Shown: positions 45,244 to 53,817 of the stretch, piece after piece
Numbering within the stretch: the stretch's first letter is position 1
Layout: every line of letters starts with the position of its first letter
Assembly: GCF_023051145.1 (NCBI RefSeq)
Contig: NZ_JALKFS010000005.1
Coordinates: forward strand, 4,109,733-4,173,732
DNA: 64,000 nucleotides
Origin: Williamsia sp. DF01-3
GTDB taxonomy: Bacteria; Actinomycetota; Actinomycetes; Mycobacteriales; Mycobacteriaceae
Direction: 5' to 3'
Translations under genes and position numbers: made by a program
Notes under the pieces: model-generated
Database searches by the model: none
Told to the model about the DNA's origin: nothing
The model's input: the letters and a program-made list of their open reading frames with translations, nothing else

Positions 45244-45924
45244 ATGCGCCCACCGAGCAATTTGTCCGAAGAGAACGCTGCAGTTTCGGCAATCCATCGT
45301 CTCATCCTCATCCGGCACGGTGAGACGGAGTGGTCGAAGGTGGGAAAGCACACCGGGTCGAGCGATATCGCTCTGACAGAGCTCGGTGAACAGCAGGCGG
45401 AGAGCCTGCGGGCGCCACTCGATGAGCTGCTCCTGACCGATCCACTGGTGCTGTCGTCGCCGAGGCTGCGCGCCCGCCACACCGCCGAACTGGCCGGATT
45501 GACCATCACCCGTACGGGCGAGGAGTTCGCCGAGTGGGACTACGGCCGATACGAAGGTCTCACCACACCGGAGATCCGCGAGACCGACCCGGGTTGGACG
45601 GTGTGGAATCGCGGCGGACCCGATGGTGAGTCACCGCAGCAGATGAGTGACCGTATGGACGGTGTGATCGCCGATCTCGTGCAGTACCTGCGTGATCGAT
45701 CGGTGGTGGTCATCGGCCACGGACACTTCTCGCGGTCGCTGCTCGCACGGTGGATCGGCGCGCCGGTCCGATTCGGCGCTCATTTTGCGATGCTGCCCGC
45801 CTCGCTGGCGGTTCTCGGCTTCGACGGCGAGACCCATCAGATCCAGTCGCTCGGGATCACCGGCTATCGCAGCGCAGATTACGTGGATGCGGGCCGCCCG
45901 GCCCATGTGCGAACCGTCACGTGA
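45244..45924 (+). CDS. Histidine phosphatase family protein (Rv3214/gpm2-like)
   Basis: A 226-residue phosphoglycerate-mutase-fold phosphatase with the catalytic LIRHGETEWS near residue 20 and a second histidine in VVVIGHGHFSRSLL. In M. tuberculosis Rv3214 is an acid phosphatase, although annotated as gpm2. The ATG of MRPPSNLSEE is used. Divergent from the parA-like gene. Confidence 0.85.
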   Translation: MRPPSNLSEENAAVSAIHRLILIRHGETEWSKVGKHTGSSDIALTELGEQQAESLRAPLDELLLTDPLVLSSPRLRARHTAELAGLTITRTGEEFAEWDYGRYEGLTTPEIRETDPGWTVWNRGGPDGESPQQMSDRMDGVIADLVQYLRDRSVVVIGHGHFSRSLLARWIGAPVRFGAHFAMLPASLAVLGFDGETHQIQSLGITGYRSADYVDAGRPAHVRTVT

Positions 45925-45994
45925 CCGGTCCGGGCGTGTCCTGACCAACAGCCACCCCGATATCAGACCATGGGTCGGCCCGAGCGCGGCGCCG

Positions 45995-46480
45995 CTACCG
46001 GCGGCGCTTCTTCTTGCGTGACGGCGCGCGTTTTGGTGCTGACTCCTTGTCTGCCACAGCATCTTCCGCGCCGTCGTCCGGACCGTCGATTGCATATGCG
46101 GCAGCGAACCACGTCATCGAGGACGGACTGAAGAGGAACACCAGTGCCGCCACCAGTGCGATCAGGATCGGCGTACCGAGAACCGGCAGGTCACTGTCAG
46201 TGATCAGCGCAAAGGCGAACGGCAGCAGCAGGACCTGGGCGATGACCGCGATCGCCCTCCCCCATCGCCGACCCATCAGCAGCGCGAGCCCGCCCGCGAA
46301 GATGCCGCCGCCGAGGATCGCGAACCACGCTGCGGTGCCGTACCCACTGATCGCCTCCTCTTCGTGGCCCATCAGGCCGCGGACAACGGCGACAATCGCA
46401 TAGACGATGAAGGCGGCGCCCTCGAGCGCCACGATGGCGCCTGCCCGGCGAACGTTGATCGGAGGAGTTGATTCCGGCAC
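45995..46480 (-). CDS. Conserved membrane protein with four helices (Rv3217c-like position)
   Basis: A 161-residue protein with four hydrophobic helices (for example AIVALEGAAFIVYAIVAVV and ILGGGIFAGGLALLMG) and a C-terminal tail rich in Asp/Glu then very basic (KRAPSRKKKRRR). Position and topology fit the uncharacterised Rv3217c family. Divergent from the diacylglycerol kinase gene. No motif; function unknown. Confidence 0.7.
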   Translation of the reverse strand: MPESTPPINVRRAGAIVALEGAAFIVYAIVAVVRGLMGHEEEAISGYGTAAWFAILGGGIFAGGLALLMGRRWGRAIAVIAQVLLLPFAFALITDSDLPVLGTPILIALVAALVFLFSPSSMTWFAAAYAIDGPDDGAEDAVADKESAPKRAPSRKKKRRR

Positions 46481-46566
46481 CGGACCAGCCTAGTGGTCCG
46501 CGATCGGCCGGACGGTGGAGGATCGCGTCGGCGGTGGATCCCCACATCCCGCTAGGCTCACTTCTC

Positions 46567-47544
46567 GTGCGCGCGATGCTGATCGTCAACCCCTTCGCCA
46601 CCTCGACCACCGAGGCGGGGCGGGATGCGCTGGTGGGCACCCTGACTGCGTCACTGCGCCGGCCCGGGGACCACCGGACCCCATTTGTCGAGATCACCGT
46701 CGAACACACCACCCACCGTGGACACGCCGGCGAACTGGCGTCGAAGGCTCGGCTCGAGGGTTACGACGTCGTTGTGGTCCACGGCGGCGACGGCAGCGTG
46801 AACGAGGTGGTCAACGGCGTCATCGACCCGCCCGGATCAGCTCGGTCGAGCGGCCTGCCCTCACCTGCCGTGGCGGTGGTGCCGGGAGGCAGCGCAAACG
46901 TTTTCGCCAGGGCGTTGGGTATCGATCCCGATCCGCTCAAGGCCACCGGCCAGCTCGTGGATCTGCTCGCCGGCGGGGCGCGGCGCCGAGTCAGTCTCGG
47001 GCACACCGATGACCGCTGGTTTCTGTTCAACGCGGGCCTGGGTCTCGACGCCCAGGTGGTGAAGTCGATTGACGAACAGCGTGTGGCCGGTCACCGGGCC
47101 TCCGCCACGAGATATCTGTGGACCGCAGTACGCACCTTCATCGGGACCGCGGGCCAACAGCCGACGCTGACCGTCACCCTTCCCGATGCCGAACCTGTAG
47201 ACGGCGTCCACTATCTGTTCGTCTCCAACTCCCGGCCCTGGACCTATTTGGGCGCGCGGCCCATCGAGACCAATCCGGACACCAGCTTCGATGGACAGCT
47301 GGGCGTGTTCGCGTCGAGATCGATGAGTCCGCTGCGCAACCTGCCGCTCGCCCGCCAGCTGCTCTCGCGCACGGCGCAGCCGAGCGCACGCCACCTGCTC
47401 AGAGCCGACGACGTCCCGTCCGTGGTGGTCAGCAGTACCGCACCGATAGACATGCAGATGGACGGCGAATACCTCGGGACGCGCACCGCCTTGACGTTCG
47501 GCTGCAGGCCCGGCGCGTTGGAAGTGGTCGCTCCGCCCGAGTGA
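46567..47544 (+). CDS. Diacylglycerol kinase-family lipid kinase
   Basis: A 325-residue protein with a DAGK catalytic domain: LIVNPFATSTTEAG, the nucleotide motif VVVHGGDGSVNEVVNG and PGGSANVFARALGID. The second half has the YegS/DAGK C-terminal beta fold. It should phosphorylate diacylglycerol or a related lipid at the membrane. Start GTG 46567 (VRAMLIVNPF); ATG three codons later is possible. Convergent with nothing; whiB1 follows after a leader. Confidence 0.85.
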   Translation: MRAMLIVNPFATSTTEAGRDALVGTLTASLRRPGDHRTPFVEITVEHTTHRGHAGELASKARLEGYDVVVVHGGDGSVNEVVNGVIDPPGSARSSGLPSPAVAVVPGGSANVFARALGIDPDPLKATGQLVDLLAGGARRRVSLGHTDDRWFLFNAGLGLDAQVVKSIDEQRVAGHRASATRYLWTAVRTFIGTAGQQPTLTVTLPDAEPVDGVHYLFVSNSRPWTYLGARPIETNPDTSFDGQLGVFASRSMSPLRNLPLARQLLSRTAQPSARHLLRADDVPSVVVSSTAPIDMQMDGEYLGTRTALTFGCRPGALEVVAPPE

Positions 47545-47608
47545 TGTGCCTCTCGTCCGCGCGCTAGCTGATCGTTGGACATCTGTAAAGAGTCCGAGGT
47601 CACACCGT

Positions 47609-47635
47609 GTTTGCCTGGTAAATCACAGGCAAAAC
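47609..47635 (+). terminator. Probable terminator after the diacylglycerol kinase gene
   Basis: GTTTGCCT / AGGCAAAAC arms (one bulge) with a ten-base loop, about 65 bases after the stop. Confidence 0.45.
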
Positions 47636-47687
47636 CGTCTGCACAGTAGTACAACGGGAGGTGGACCAATGAAGGCACCCCCTACAC

Positions 47688-47703
47688 AGTGATATTGCAC
47701 ACG
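47688..47703. promoter_or_regulatory. CRP-like site 1 upstream of whiB1
   Basis: AGTGATATTGCACACG matches the mycobacterial CRP pattern GTGNNANNNNNCAC. In M. tuberculosis whiB1 is directly controlled by CRP through two sites (established). About 140 bp before whiB1. Confidence 0.6.
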
Positions 47704-47736
47704 TGTTAACGCAACACCATTGACTTCATCTGGATT

Positions 47737-47752
47737 CGTGAAAGTATTCACA
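47737..47752. promoter_or_regulatory. CRP-like site 2 upstream of whiB1
   Basis: CGTGAAAGTATTCACA is a full GTGNNANNNNNCACA match, 49 bp from site 1 centre to centre. A TAACTA about 25 bp downstream could be a -10 element, which would put this site near -40. Confidence 0.65.
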
Positions 47753-47835
47753 AGCAACAGTGCGGAAACAATAACTACGCACGCATGAACTGACGGTTAC
47801 GAGCGGCGCGAAGAAGCGCCTGAAGGAGCAGAGGG

Positions 47836-48090
47836 ATGGACTGGCGTCACAACGCAATTTGTCGCGACGAGGACCCGGAGCTGTTCTTCCCGGTGGGAAA
47901 CAGTGGCCCGGCCATCGCGCAGATTGCTGATGCGAAGCTCGTCTGCAACCGCTGCCCGGTTACAGCTGATTGCCTCACTTGGGCATTGGAGTCCGGACAG
48001 GACGCAGGCGTTTGGGGCGGAATGAGCGAAGACGAGCGGCGTGCGCTCAAGCGGCGTAACGCACGCAGTCGCACACGCAGTTCCGTATAG
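47836..48090 (+). CDS. whiB1: WhiB1, NO-responsive [4Fe-4S] transcription factor
   Basis: An 84-residue Wbl protein with the cluster cysteines in NAICRDEDPELFF, KLVCNRCPVTADC (C-N9-C-x2-C-x5-C overall), then GVWGGMSEDERRALKRR. WhiB1 is essential in mycobacteria, binds sigma-A, and its cluster reacts with nitric oxide. Start ATG with AAGGAG seven bases upstream. The 290-bp region before it contains two CRP-like sites. Confidence 0.95.
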   Translation: MDWRHNAICRDEDPELFFPVGNSGPAIAQIADAKLVCNRCPVTADCLTWALESGQDAGVWGGMSEDERRALKRRNARSRTRSSV

Positions 48091-48139
48091 CCCGACCGGG
48101 GTGATCACAGCCCACTGATCACCCGGCAACAGACAACCC

Positions 48140-48167
48140 AACCCGGTGGCACACCAGCCACCGGGTT
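48140..48167 (+). terminator. Intrinsic terminator of whiB1
   Basis: AACCCGGTGGC-ACACCA-GCCACCGGGTT, an 11-bp perfect stem followed by TGTGTTGTTT. Confidence 0.85.
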
Positions 48168-48208
48168 TGTGTTGTTTCAGGCTCAAAATGAAAGAGCGTC
48201 AGCGCTTT

Positions 48209-49714
48209 TCAGCGCAACGGAACGGTGAGCACGGCATCGGTACCACCATCGGTTCCGCTACGGAGCTCCAACGTGCCGGACAGCTCGATCTGCACCAGCG
48301 TGTGCACGATCTGCAACCCCAGCCGGTCAGACTTCTGCGGATCGAAGTCCGGCGGCAACCCGATCCCGTTGTCGTGCACCGTGATCACGAGTTCGCGGGT
48401 GGTGCGGGAGGTCTCGATCAAGACCAGGCCCGATTGTTCGGGCGCGAATCCGTGCTCGACCGCATTCTGGATCAGCTCGGTGAGCACCATCACCATCGGC
48501 ATCGCGAGATCACTCTTCACCACACCGATCTTTCCGACCCGGCGGACAACAACGTCGCTGCCACCGGACGCCACATCCGCCATCACCGGGACGAGCTGGT
48601 CGATGGCGACGTCGAGATCGACCTCCTCATCCACGCTGCCCGAGAGCAATTCGTGAACCAGCGCGATCGAGGCGACCCGGCGCACCGCCTCGCCGAGCGC
48701 TTGCCGGGCCTCTTCGTTGGGGGTACGGCGGGCCTGCAGACGCAGCAGCGCCGACACACTTTGCAAGTTGTTCTTCACCCGGTGATGGATTTCGCGGATG
48801 GTCGCGTCTTTACTGATCAAGGCCAGGTCCCGGCGCTTGACCTCGGTGACGTCGCGCACAAGGATCACGGCTCCGACCAGTTCGCCGCGGGGCCGGAGCG
48901 GGACAGCGCGGATCAGCACCGTGGCACGGTGCGCGTCCGCCTCGATGCGCATGCCGGCGTGCCCTTCGGCGGCGGCGCGCAACATCGCAGCAGCTTCTTC
49001 GGATTCGAACGGATCGGTCAGCAGTGACACGGTCACATCGGCGAGGTTGTTGCCGCCGAGCTCGGACGTCCACCCCATCCGGTGATACGCGGACAGTGCG
49101 TTGGGACTCGCGTACTGCACGGCGCAGTGTTCGTCGACACGGATGAAACCGTCACCGGCGCGCGGCGTGGACAACCCTCTCGGGTTGCCCTCATTTTGCG
49201 GGAATGTGCCCTCAGACACCATCTGGCACAGGTCATTTGCGCAGTCCTGGTACGAGAGCTCGAGCGGTGACGGCAGCCTCGGCTGCGTCAGATTGATCGC
49301 CCGGGCGAGCACTCCGACAACCGACCCCTCGAACCTGACGGGCACCGCTTCACGCCGGATCGCCACCGATCCCACCCACGTCGGATCTTCTTCTCGCAAG
49401 ATACGGCCACTGACCAGTGCGCCGAAGACCTGAGGATTCTCATCGACGGTGATCGATGTACCGACCACGTCGGACGGAAAGACGGTGGGCGCTGTGTTGG
49501 GGCGGCACTGGGCGACACAGACCATGTGGGTGGTGTCGCCGGACGTACCGTCGTCTGAGTTGTCGTGGGCCCGCTGCGAGTGAACCCACATCTGCAGGTC
49601 GGCGAACGACAGGTCGGCCAGCAACTGCCACTCGGCGACCACACGCTGCAGATGGCCGCCTGCGGCGCCGGAGAGCTCAGTGTGCTCGGCGAGCAGCTCG
49701 GACAGCGTCGACAT
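48209..49714 (-). CDS. pdtaS: Sensor histidine kinase PdtaS
   Basis: A 501-residue soluble kinase with an N-terminal GAF-like region, a PAS domain (about 170-290), the HisKA_2 phosphoacceptor IREIHHRVKNNLQSVSALLR and a HATPase_c domain (NAVEHGFAP N-box; HDNGIGLPPDFD). It has no transmembrane segment, as in M. tuberculosis PdtaS, which phosphorylates the antitermination regulator PdtaR and is itself turned off by copper and NO (established). No pdtaR is in this window. It follows the biotinyl-domain gene on the same strand. Confidence 0.92.
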   Translation of the reverse strand: MSTLSELLAEHTELSGAAGGHLQRVVAEWQLLADLSFADLQMWVHSQRAHDNSDDGTSGDTTHMVCVAQCRPNTAPTVFPSDVVGTSITVDENPQVFGALVSGRILREEDPTWVGSVAIRREAVPVRFEGSVVGVLARAINLTQPRLPSPLELSYQDCANDLCQMVSEGTFPQNEGNPRGLSTPRAGDGFIRVDEHCAVQYASPNALSAYHRMGWTSELGGNNLADVTVSLLTDPFESEEAAAMLRAAAEGHAGMRIEADAHRATVLIRAVPLRPRGELVGAVILVRDVTEVKRRDLALISKDATIREIHHRVKNNLQSVSALLRLQARRTPNEEARQALGEAVRRVASIALVHELLSGSVDEEVDLDVAIDQLVPVMADVASGGSDVVVRRVGKIGVVKSDLAMPMVMVLTELIQNAVEHGFAPEQSGLVLIETSRTTRELVITVHDNGIGLPPDFDPQKSDRLGLQIVHTLVQIELSGTLELRSGTDGGTDAVLTVPLR

Positions 49715-49793
49715 CAGGACATACCCCGCTTGGTCGGAGTGTGAGCGGGGCGCACGTCAGTGTTGGTCGACATCACGACCGCGAGATCGGCAG

Positions 49794-50012
49794 TCAGTTG
49801 TCGATGACCGCGATGAGGTGCCCGGCCTGGATCACGTCGCCGACATTGACCTTGACCTCGGTCACCGTGCCCGCCTCTTCGGCGAGTACCGGGATCTCCA
49901 TTTTCATCGACTCCAAGAGGACGATGGTGTCACCGGCTTCCACCGCCTGACCAGGGGTGACGACCACTTCGAGAACGCTCGCCACAATCTCTGCCACGAC
50001 CTCTTCTGCCAT
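49794..50012 (-). CDS. Biotin/lipoyl-domain carrier protein (TB7.3/Rv3221c-like)
   Basis: A 72-residue stand-alone biotinyl domain with the biotinylation motif ESMKMEIPV (Lys about 37) and closing GDVIQAGHLIAVIDN. TB7.3 is biotinylated in M. tuberculosis, but its carboxylase partner is unclear. Start ATG 50012. Likely cotranscribed with pdtaS. Confidence 0.9.
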   Translation of the reverse strand: MAEEVVAEIVASVLEVVVTPGQAVEAGDTIVLLESMKMEIPVLAEEAGTVTEVKVNVGDVIQAGHLIAVIDN

Positions 50013-50128
50013 GCCGTCCTCCCAAGTTGATGGTTCTGCGGTATCAACCTATCGCACGAAGACCGTCCGCGATTCTCGGCGGCGACCCCCTTCGTGTCAC
50101 AATGGAGCGCTGTCGAAAGGAGACTGTC

Positions 50129-50203
50129 ATGGGAAAACGTGGACGTAAGAAGCGGGCCCGCAAGAAGAACGCGGCCAACCACGGTAAGCGCCCCAACGCC
50201 TGA
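50129..50203 (+). CDS. Ribosomal protein bL37 (24 aa, AURKAIP1/COX24-like)
   Basis: A 24-residue, very basic protein (MGKRGRKKRARKKNAANHGK, ending RPNA). It matches the minimal bL37 of actinobacterial 50S subunits, found in mycobacterial ribosome structures. The ribosome site AAAGGAGA lies six bases before the ATG. A terminator overlaps the last codons, which explains a stand-alone gene. Easily missed because of its size. Confidence 0.88.
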   Translation: MGKRGRKKRARKKNAANHGKRPNA

Positions 50204-50216
50204 GCGTTGGGCGCTT
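50186..50216 (+). terminator. Terminator of the bL37 gene, overlapping its 3' end
   Basis: AAGCGCCCCAACGC-CTGA-GCGTTGGGCGCTT, 13 bp with one bulge; the stop codon TGA is in the loop. Confidence 0.8.
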
Positions 50217-50242
50217 CATCGAAGAGTGCCCGAAACAACAAT

Positions 50243-50303
50243 CGATCCACTTATCCGAGGACGATCCGCTTGCACGGCGGACTGTCTTCAGATAAGTGGA
50301 TCG
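50243..50303. repeat. Long inverted repeat at a convergent junction
   Basis: CGATCCACTTATC (50243-50255) and GATAAGTGGATCG (50291-50303), 13-bp perfect arms with a 35-base interior. It lies between the bL37 gene and the convergent rshA. Same design as the repeats at 24412 and 60590, with a different sequence. Confidence 0.75.
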
Positions 50304-50331
50304 TTTGCTTGTGGGGCCGTGTGTGGAGGAG

Positions 50332-50655
50332 CTACCCGCGGGTCTCGCGGACGATGACCGTCTTGCGGATCTCCAGGGTCAGGCGTTCGCGTAGGCCTTC
50401 TGGCGCCTGATCCCCACCGCATTTGCGGCTCACCAGACTCTTGAGCTGCTTCTCGATGCCGTAGTGCTCGAGGCATGGCGCGCACGAATCGATGTGCGTC
50501 TGCAGCCGCGCCCGCGCGTTCTGGTCGCACTCGTTGTCGAGCAGCAGCCAGACATCGGCGATCACCGCCGAACAGTCGAGCCGGTCGTTTTCGTCGATGG
50601 CCTCGTCGGCACGCGCGTCGCGTCCCACTCCATCGCCTGCATTCCCGGTACTCAT
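50332..50655 (-). CDS. rshA: Anti-sigma factor RshA (zinc-associated, redox)
   Basis: A 107-residue ZAS-type anti-sigma factor with the H-x3-C-x2-C motif THIDSCAPC plus a preceding Cys in LDNECD. It binds SigH and releases it under disulfide stress. It overlaps the sigH stop by four bases (ATGA-type), so coupled. The C-terminal tail ([13 protein letters not shown]) is a little longer than typical. Confidence 0.92.
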   Translation of the reverse strand: MSTGNAGDGVGRDARADEAIDENDRLDCSAVIADVWLLLDNECDQNARARLQTHIDSCAPCLEHYGIEKQLKSLVSRKCGGDQAPEGLRERLTLEIRKTVIVRETRG

Positions 50656-51386
50656 CCGGCAACCTCCTGTTCGTGACCCTTGCGGCCACCGGCCGATCGG
50701 CCGCCAGTTCCTCTGTTGAATCCTCGCTCGCGAGCAACGTCGCCGAGCAGGTCGCGCAATTGCTTACGGCCCCGGTGCAATCGCGACATCACGGTCCCGA
50801 TCGGGGTGTCCATGATCTCGGCGATCTCCTTGTAGGGCAGCCCTTCGACGTCCGCGTAGTACACGGCCATCCGGAAGTCCTCGGGCAGCTCCTGCAGAGC
50901 TGCCTTGATGTCGTCGTCCGGGAGGGCGTCCAGCGCCTCGATCTCGGCCGACCGCAGACCTGCCGACGTGTGCTCGGCGGTGGCCGCCAGCTGCCAGTCG
51001 GTGATCTCGTCGGTCGGGTACTGCGCGGGCTGTCGCTGCTTCTTGCGATAGCCGTTGATATACGTGTTGGTGAGAATCCGGTACAGCCACGCCTTCAGGT
51101 TGGTCCCGGCGCGGAACGACTTGAACGCGGTGAACGCCTTCACATACGTTTCCTGCACCAGATCTTCGGCATCGGCCGGATTACGGGTCATCCGCAGCGC
51201 GGCCCCATACATCTGATCGAGCAACGGCAGAGCGTCGCGCTCGAATCGCGCGTACTGCTCTTCCGGGGTCTCTGGGTGCTCTTCCGGTGTTTCGGCTTCG
51301 GTCACGACAATCCCTTCGAGACCTGCGGGAAAATCAGGTCTGTCGAGCAAGCCTACCGACCCGGTATCTGCTGAGTTGCTGTGCAC
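50652..51386 (-). CDS. sigH: Sigma factor SigH (SigR-like, ECF)
   Basis: A 244-residue ECF sigma factor. Region 2: [38 protein letters not shown]. Region 4: [35 protein letters not shown]. It has an N-terminal extension and a basic tail. The GTG start has AAGGAGG six bases upstream (51393-51399). It controls thiol-oxidative stress genes; its own SigH promoter is at 51410-51435. Confidence 0.94.
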   Translation of the reverse strand: MHSNSADTGSVGLLDRPDFPAGLEGIVVTEAETPEEHPETPEEQYARFERDALPLLDQMYGAALRMTRNPADAEDLVQETYVKAFTAFKSFRAGTNLKAWLYRILTNTYINGYRKKQRQPAQYPTDEITDWQLAATAEHTSAGLRSAEIEALDALPDDDIKAALQELPEDFRMAVYYADVEGLPYKEIAEIMDTPIGTVMSRLHRGRKQLRDLLGDVARERGFNRGTGGRSAGGRKGHEQEVAG

Positions 51387-51409
51387 ACCACACCTCCTTC
51401 GCAGTAAAG

Positions 51410-51435
51410 AACACCATCACCGCGCACCTTGTTCC
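51410..51435 (-). promoter_or_regulatory. SigH autoregulatory promoter
   Basis: Minus strand GGAAC (51435-51431), exactly 18 bases, GTT (51412-51410). Classical autoregulated SigH/SigR promoter, about 25 bases before the sigH GTG. Confidence 0.8.
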
Positions 51436-51550
51436 GGAAGACGTCAGGTTTCGCCCACCCTGGGCTTTATCAGTGACTCTCAGGGCACTCTCGTCACGAC
51501 AACGGGGTGGCCGGACCGAACACCCGTCTCGGGCAGGACAATGGATCCCC

Positions 51551-52033
51551 ATGGCAGCGACTTCGGCATTGCTGGCCCTGCAGACGGCAGGCATCGACCA
51601 CCGCGTTCACAAATATTCGGCGAGTTCGGAGGGGGCCTGGGGTCCTGAGGCCGTCACGTTCATGACCGACGCGGTGGGCGCCGAACCCGACCAGATCTTC
51701 AAGACACTGGTGTTCGATGTGGCCGGCGCGCTGGCCGTGGCGGTCATCCCCGTTCCCACGCGGCTCTCGCTCAAGGCTGCCGCGGCCGCCCTGGGGCTCG
51801 GAGGCAAAGCAGCGATGGCCGAGCCGAAGGACGTCATGCGGGTCACCGGCTACGTCCTGGGCGGGGTGTCACCGATCGGTCAGCGCAGGCCGCTGCCCAC
51901 CGTCGTCGACGAGACGGCCGAGCTGTGGCCTGTGGTGTTCTGCAGTGCGGGCAAACGCGGGCTCGAGATCGAGCTGTCCCCCGCCGACCTGATCGCCGTC
52001 ACCGACGCCGTCGTCGCAGACATCACCACCTGA
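51551..52033 (+). CDS. YbaK/ProX-type aminoacyl-tRNA deacylase
   Basis: A 160-residue YbaK-fold protein: SALLALQTAGIDHRVHKY, the catalytic-lysine strand QIFKTLVFDV, LGGVSPIGQRRPLP and a closing AGKRGLEIELSPADL. It hydrolyses mischarged Cys-tRNA(Pro) or related aminoacyl-tRNAs in the cytoplasm. Start ATG 51551. Divergent from sigH; the small distance leaves room for a shared control region. Confidence 0.85.
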   Translation: MAATSALLALQTAGIDHRVHKYSASSEGAWGPEAVTFMTDAVGAEPDQIFKTLVFDVAGALAVAVIPVPTRLSLKAAAAALGLGGKAAMAEPKDVMRVTGYVLGGVSPIGQRRPLPTVVDETAELWPVVFCSAGKRGLEIELSPADLIAVTDAVVADITT

Positions 52034-52080
52034 AGGCGCCGCGACTGTTGAACCGCTGAGAAACCGAGCTGCGCGGACCC

Positions 52081-52821
52081 TCAGAGCGGCTGGATCAGAT
52101 CCGCACGATTGTTGCGGACGTTGTTCACGTCGGTGGACACCCGGTACGGCACCAAATGCGGCTCGGGCAGGGCCTCCAGCAGGTCTCGGGCCACATCGAC
52201 CTTGCCGCTCGAGCAATCCAGCCAGTCGTCGCGCATGTCCGGGGTCACGATGACCGGCGTGCGGTCGTGGATGTGGCCCAGCGCATCCGCCGCGGGACGG
52301 GTGATCACCGTGGTGGTCCACAACCAACGGTCCGGATCATCCTTGGCCTTGCCCGGGTCGGGCCACAGTTCGTAGAGTCCCGCGAAACCGAGGATGGGGG
52401 TGTCGGGGTCGTGCAGGAAGAACGGCAGCTTCTTGCCGTCCTCGCCCTTGGTCCACTCGAAGAAGCCGGCCGCCGGCAAGATGCAACGGCGTTTCGCGGC
52501 GGCCCGTTTGAAAGAAGGCTTCTCGGTCAGCGTCTCCGATCGCGCGTTGATCATCCGACTGCCGATGGACGGGTCCTTGGCCCAACTCGGCACCAGTCCC
52601 CAGCGCAGCGCCCGCAACTGTCGCTGCACGGCGGGCTCGCCATCGGTGACATGGACCGACTCAGATCGCTCCGCCCGTTCGAGAACGGTCGGGACCGTCG
52701 TCGTCGGGGCCACGTTGTAGGACGGATTGTCGAGTTTGACCGCGTCCTCGGCGGCCAGAGCGGCGTCGAATGCGGCAACCAGATCTGATGTACTCGCCGT
52801 CGTGGCGTATCGCCCACACAT
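52081..52821 (-). CDS. SRAP (YedK/HMCES-like) abasic-site-processing protein
   Basis: A 246-residue SRAP protein. Catalytic Cys is residue 2 of MCGRYATT, exposed after Met removal. Conserved NARSET, and HDRTPVI with the active-site His. It forms a DNA-protein crosslink with abasic sites in single-stranded DNA. The ATG of MCGRY is certain because of the Cys2 rule; the longer frame upstream is not used. Confidence 0.93.
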   Translation of the reverse strand: MCGRYATTASTSDLVAAFDAALAAEDAVKLDNPSYNVAPTTTVPTVLERAERSESVHVTDGEPAVQRQLRALRWGLVPSWAKDPSIGSRMINARSETLTEKPSFKRAAAKRRCILPAAGFFEWTKGEDGKKLPFFLHDPDTPILGFAGLYELWPDPGKAKDDPDRWLWTTTVITRPAADALGHIHDRTPVIVTPDMRDDWLDCSSGKVDVARDLLEALPEPHLVPYRVSTDVNNVRNNRADLIQPL

Positions 52822-52885
52822 ACGGCCATTATCCCCCCGCGGGAGCGCTGACCGCGGCACCGACGCATGCCCGGTACGGGCGCAC

Positions 52886-52921
52886 AAAAACCAGCGCCCC
52901 CTCGACAGGTCGAGAGGGCGC
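52886..52921 (-). terminator. Intrinsic terminator of the lipoprotein gene
   Basis: 12-bp arms GCGCCCCCTCGA / TCGAGAGGGCGC with one mismatch, followed on the minus strand by a T5 run (52886-52890). Confidence 0.8.
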
Positions 52922-52935
52922 CGGTTCGGTCGGTA

Positions 52936-53684
52936 TCAGGCGTTGGCTGCGTCCTGAACGATGGCGATCTGCTTGTTGAGTAGGTCCACCACTGCCGCCT
53001 CGTCGGCGCTGCCCCAGTGCCGGCGTCCTCTCCGATGAGCGTCACGTCGACGCTCACGGTGACACCGTCGACGTAGGCCCCGGTGGACCGGATGGTGAGC
53101 GGCAACGTGTCGGCACCCACGGTCGCGGTGCCGGTGCTCACCACGGTCTTCGCCGGGACAGTGGTGCCCTGGGGGTCCTCGAGCGAGTTCTCCATCTCGG
53201 CGACCAGCTGTGAACCATCCGGGAGGTCGTCGCGCATGGTCATCGCAGGGCAAGACGCGATGTCGTTCTCCAGCTCCTCGAAGGAACCGTCCTGCCCGAG
53301 GATGACCTGGGTTTCGATGGTGCTGCCGTCTTCGAGGTCGTACTTCACCTTCGCCCGGTCGAATTGCTTGCTGGCGTCGGTCTCATCGGCGATGTTGGCG
53401 CAGCCTGCAGGAGTGACCTCGGGATCGGACTCGTTGTCGGCTTCGATCGCGGCTTTGTCCATGACCACATATGTGCCGCCGCCAGGGAACTCCGACTCGG
53501 GCAGCATCAGGTCTTCGGCACGGGCGTCGAGTTCGGCGGCCGTGGGCTCCGAACTCGAGGACGTTTGCGCGCTCGCGGACGGATCCGCACTGTCCGACGA
53601 GTCGTCGGAGCACGCCGAGAGGGTCAAAACGGCTGCGGCACATAGTGCGACGAGCGCGGCGGGGCGAGTTGGGCGAAGGTTCAT
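52936..53684 (-). pseudogene. Secreted lipoprotein, frameshifted near the C-terminus
   Basis: ATG 53684 begins a signal peptide with lipobox LSAC (Cys about 25), then a Ser/Asp-rich linker and a domain with two cysteine pairs (AGCANIADE; IASCPAMTM), resembling small sensor-type lipoproteins of mycobacteria. About 220 residues in, the frame is lost at a G-run (plus C's at 53012-53015): ACTGGGGCAGC; one more G restores GTGGSADEAAVVDLLNKQIA and ends at a stop just before the terminator. Without it the frame runs on into the upstream part of the SRAP gene. A sequencing error or a recent deletion. Family not identified. Confidence 0.75.
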
Positions 53685-53817
53685 GGAAAGAACATAGCGG
53701 GCGAACAGCCACAAATTCCCGTCTTGTCAGCTATTCGGCAGACCACCTTCGGCCGACGGCGCCCCGAGGTCGCCTCGGACCATCGGACCTGCTGCGAAGG
53801 CATGAAAGACTGTCTGG

